Part shown: piece after piece, positions 6,117 to 7,643 of the stretch
How the letters are laid out: every line of letters starts with the position of its first letter
Position numbering within the stretch: position 1 is the first letter of the stretch
Assembly (NCBI GenBank): GCA_934454215.1
Contig: CAKSGG010000149.1
Span: 1-7,643 of the forward strand
Source: an uncultured Clostridia bacterium
GTDB taxonomy: Bacteria > Bacillota > Clostridia > UBA1381
Direction of reading: 5' to 3'
DNA: 7,643 nucleotides
Notes under the pieces: generated by a model
Told to the model about the DNA's origin: nothing
What the model saw: the letters and a program-made list of their open reading frames with translations, nothing else
The model's database searches: none
Made by a program: the position numbers and the translations under genes

Positions 6117-7349
6117 TTATTTACCGTAATAAATATTTATGTCCTTTAATTTATGCGGAGCGCTCTCCTTTGTAATAACAATATCAATTTTCTGCGTTCT
6201 TATAGTCGGGAATTTGCATATATGCTTATGTCCTATCGTTGTTCCCTCATATACAAGAACCGATTTGCCGTAGCTGTAGGGATAAATATAAACTTCAAAC
6301 TTTTCAACTTTTTCACTTTCCGTAATATCCTCTTCAAGTACAACATGATTGACAAGCGTATGTTCTCCAAGATTTACCGTATATGTATTTCCGTTTCTTT
6401 CGGTTCTGTCTTTTCCCGCAATACTGTTTGAAAACAATTCTTTTATTTTTTTGCCAAATTCCAGTATTCTTGCAGTATCCTCATAAGGCAGAAGCCCTCT
6501 TCTGTCAGGACCGATATTTAATAGCAGATTTGCGCCTTTGCCGACCGAATAATAATACAATCCCATAAGCTCATCAAGGCTTTTCAGCGTATGCAAGTCA
6601 TTTTCACTGTAAAACCAGTTTTCAAGCCTCATTCGGCAATCACATTCGGACGGTAAAAATCTTGCGTCATCAAGCTCGTCCTTTTCTTCCGTCATAACAG
6701 AAAAATTTAAATCCTTCACTATGTTATGATTCGGCATACGCACCAATCCCGATTCATTTCCTACCCATCTGGTATCGGGGTCCCACATATTGAAAATCAA
6801 AATACCGGGCTGCATTCTTCTTATTTCTTTTACTATACGAACCGTATCATATTCATGGTTTTCACTTCCGCAGCCGTCAAACCATAAATAATCTATTTTG
6901 CCGTAATTTGTCAGCAGCTCCGAAATCTGATTTATAAAATAATCGTCGTATTCTTTTGCATTAATCCCTTTTGAACCGAACTGAGCCGGCGAATAATACA
7001 AGCCAACTTTTACACCGTATTTACGGCAGGCGTCAACATATTCTCTTACAACGTCGCCTTTGCCGTTTTTCCACGGTGTATTCGCAACAGAATAATCGGT
7101 ATATTTTGACGGCCAGTTTGCAAAGCCGTCATGATGCTTGCAGACAAAAATCGCATATTTTGCTCCTGCCTCTTTTATCGTCTTTATCCATTGCTCGCAA
7201 TCAAGCGATGTCGGATTGAATCCCTCAAGAGGCATTTCTTTCATATCCCAATCAGTATGACCTTCATAAAAACTTCTGATTCCGAAATGGAAAAACACTC
7301 CGAACTCCCAATCCAAAAATTCAAGCTGTTCTTTTCTTATTTGTCTCAT
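6117..7349 (-). CDS. Alpha-L-fucosidase, glycoside hydrolase family 29
   Basis: 410 residues. The (beta/alpha)8 catalytic domain covers about 1-310, with WEFGVFFHFG (14-23), FVCKHHDGFANW (68-79), YYSPAQFG (118-125), IDYLWFDGCG (152-161, nucleophile D158) and WVGNESG (195-201). A C-terminal beta-sandwich (about 315-410) follows. The RFLPSECDCRMRLENWFY region (230-247) matches the segment that in GH29 subfamily B reads roughly P-x-E-x-D-x-x-I-R-x-G-W-F-Y. That makes E235 the likely acid/base and suggests activity on alpha-1,3/1,4-linked fucose at branched glycans; this subfamily placement is an inference. There is no signal peptide, so it should act in the cytoplasm on imported fucosylated oligosaccharides. 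AAAGGA lies 9 nt before the ATG. The gene begins 20 nt after a probable secreted protein and is probably co-transcribed with it. No clear terminator separates it from the iorA promoter. Confidence 0.92.
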   Translation of the reverse strand: MRQIRKEQLEFLDWEFGVFFHFGIRSFYEGHTDWDMKEMPLEGFNPTSLDCEQWIKTIKEAGAKYAIFVCKHHDGFANWPSKYTDYSVANTPWKNGKGDVVREYVDACRKYGVKVGLYYSPAQFGSKGINAKEYDDYFINQISELLTNYGKIDYLWFDGCGSENHEYDTVRIVKEIRRMQPGILIFNMWDPDTRWVGNESGLVRMPNHNIVKDLNFSVMTEEKDELDDARFLPSECDCRMRLENWFYSENDLHTLKSLDELMGLYYYSVGKGANLLLNIGPDRRGLLPYEDTARILEFGKKIKELFSNSIAGKDRTERNGNTYTVNLGEHTLVNHVVLEEDITESEKVEKFEVYIYPYSYGKSVLVYEGTTIGHKHICKFPTIRTQKIDIVITKESAPHKLKDINIYYGK

Positions 7350-7369
7350 TTTTCAAATTCCTTTCTTAA

Positions 7370-7643
7370 CTATCCTACATTCTTTTTAAATTCATCTTTC
7401 CACGGCTTAATATTTGTCATTCTCCATACAAATGCTTTTACATATGCAGCATCATCAGGCACTGTATAAAGCTGTGCCTCCGATATTTTTAATCCCTGTT
7501 CGGGAGTAAAGACATCTGATTTTATGCAGTTGATTAATTTATCGACGCTGTCATACGCTGCGACAATTATATTAAATTCATCAACCGCACCGAAACTGTT
7601 ATCTATATCCGCAGCCGCCGTAATTATATCACCTGTATTAATC
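7370..7643 (-). CDS. C-terminal end of a probable secreted multidomain protein (partial)
   Basis: The last 90 residues of a gene entering from the right edge; the stop TAG is at 7370-7372. The segment holds EFNIIVAAYDSVDKLINCI (22-40) and, near the end, AAYVKAFVWRMTNIKPW (66-82). This pattern, a beta-strand with AAYDxxxKL followed by a strand with VKAFxW and xxxKPx, is what I recall from the Ig/fibronectin-like module at the C-terminus of large secreted polysaccharide enzymes and surface proteins in clostridia. On that view it is a non-catalytic beta-sandwich, with the catalytic or binding part upstream and unseen. It ends without a sortase or dockerin signal. It lies 20 nt before the fucosidase gene on the same strand, so a role in capturing or trimming fucosylated glycans outside the cell is plausible but unproven. 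The exact family is not certain. Confidence 0.7.
   Translation of the reverse strand, partial: INTGDIITAAADIDNSFGAVDEFNIIVAAYDSVDKLINCIKSDVFTPEQGLKISEAQLYTVPDDAAYVKAFVWRMTNIKPWKDEFKKNVG

Noticed and set aside
7131..7469. Plus-strand reading frame of 112 codons across the fucosidase start and the upstream gene end
   Set aside because: No motif or convincing ribosome site. It spans two minus-strand genes with recognisable protein signatures.

Overview
The window is AT-rich, with tightly packed genes, strong TTGACA/TATAAT-type promoters and GGAGG-type ribosome sites. Together with the gene content (M56/BlaI signalling pair, indolepyruvate:ferredoxin oxidoreductase, intracellular GH29 fucosidase), this points to an anaerobic member of the Firmicutes, most likely a gut- or rumen-type clostridium. 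I cannot name a genus from the sequence. Every gene I can support lies on the minus strand, so transcription runs from high to low coordinates.

Layout in the direction of transcription. (1) 7643-6117: the C-terminal end of a probable secreted multidomain protein, followed 20 nt later by a cytoplasmic GH29 alpha-L-fucosidase. (2) 6060-2200: a promoter, then iorA, iorB, an overlooked 38-codon membrane-protein gene, and paaK, closed by a hairpin terminator. Gaps between these genes are 4, 11 and 14 nt, so this looks like one mRNA. (3) 2150-924: a promoter and a single gene for an LytR-CpsA-Psr (LCP) cell-wall ligase with an odd acidic, tyrosine-rich tail, ending in a strong palindromic terminator. 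(4) 850-1: a promoter covered by two near-identical 13-bp dyads, then a BlaI/MecI repressor gene whose stop codon overlaps the start of a BlaR1/MecR1-like M56 membrane sensor that runs off the window.

In the central operon, IorAB interconverts aryl-pyruvates and aryl-acetyl-CoA with ferredoxin, and PaaK joins CoA to phenylacetate-like acids. Together they link aromatic amino acids and aryl-acetates. Oxidation to aryl-acetate and reductive synthesis of aromatic amino acids from scavenged aryl-acetate are both possible; the sequence does not settle the direction. The least-described item is the small single-span membrane protein encoded inside this operon. The BlaI/BlaR1-like pair has no beta-lactamase gene in view. 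A third dyad with the same GAC-N7-GTC geometry overlaps the LCP promoter, which raises the possibility that this gene also belongs to the repressor's regulon.

No tRNA, rRNA, CRISPR array, insertion sequence or riboswitch was recognised. No gene-free stretch exceeds 300 bases: the three longer gaps (about 781-963, 2038-2247 and 5991-6116) hold the promoters, operators and terminators listed.
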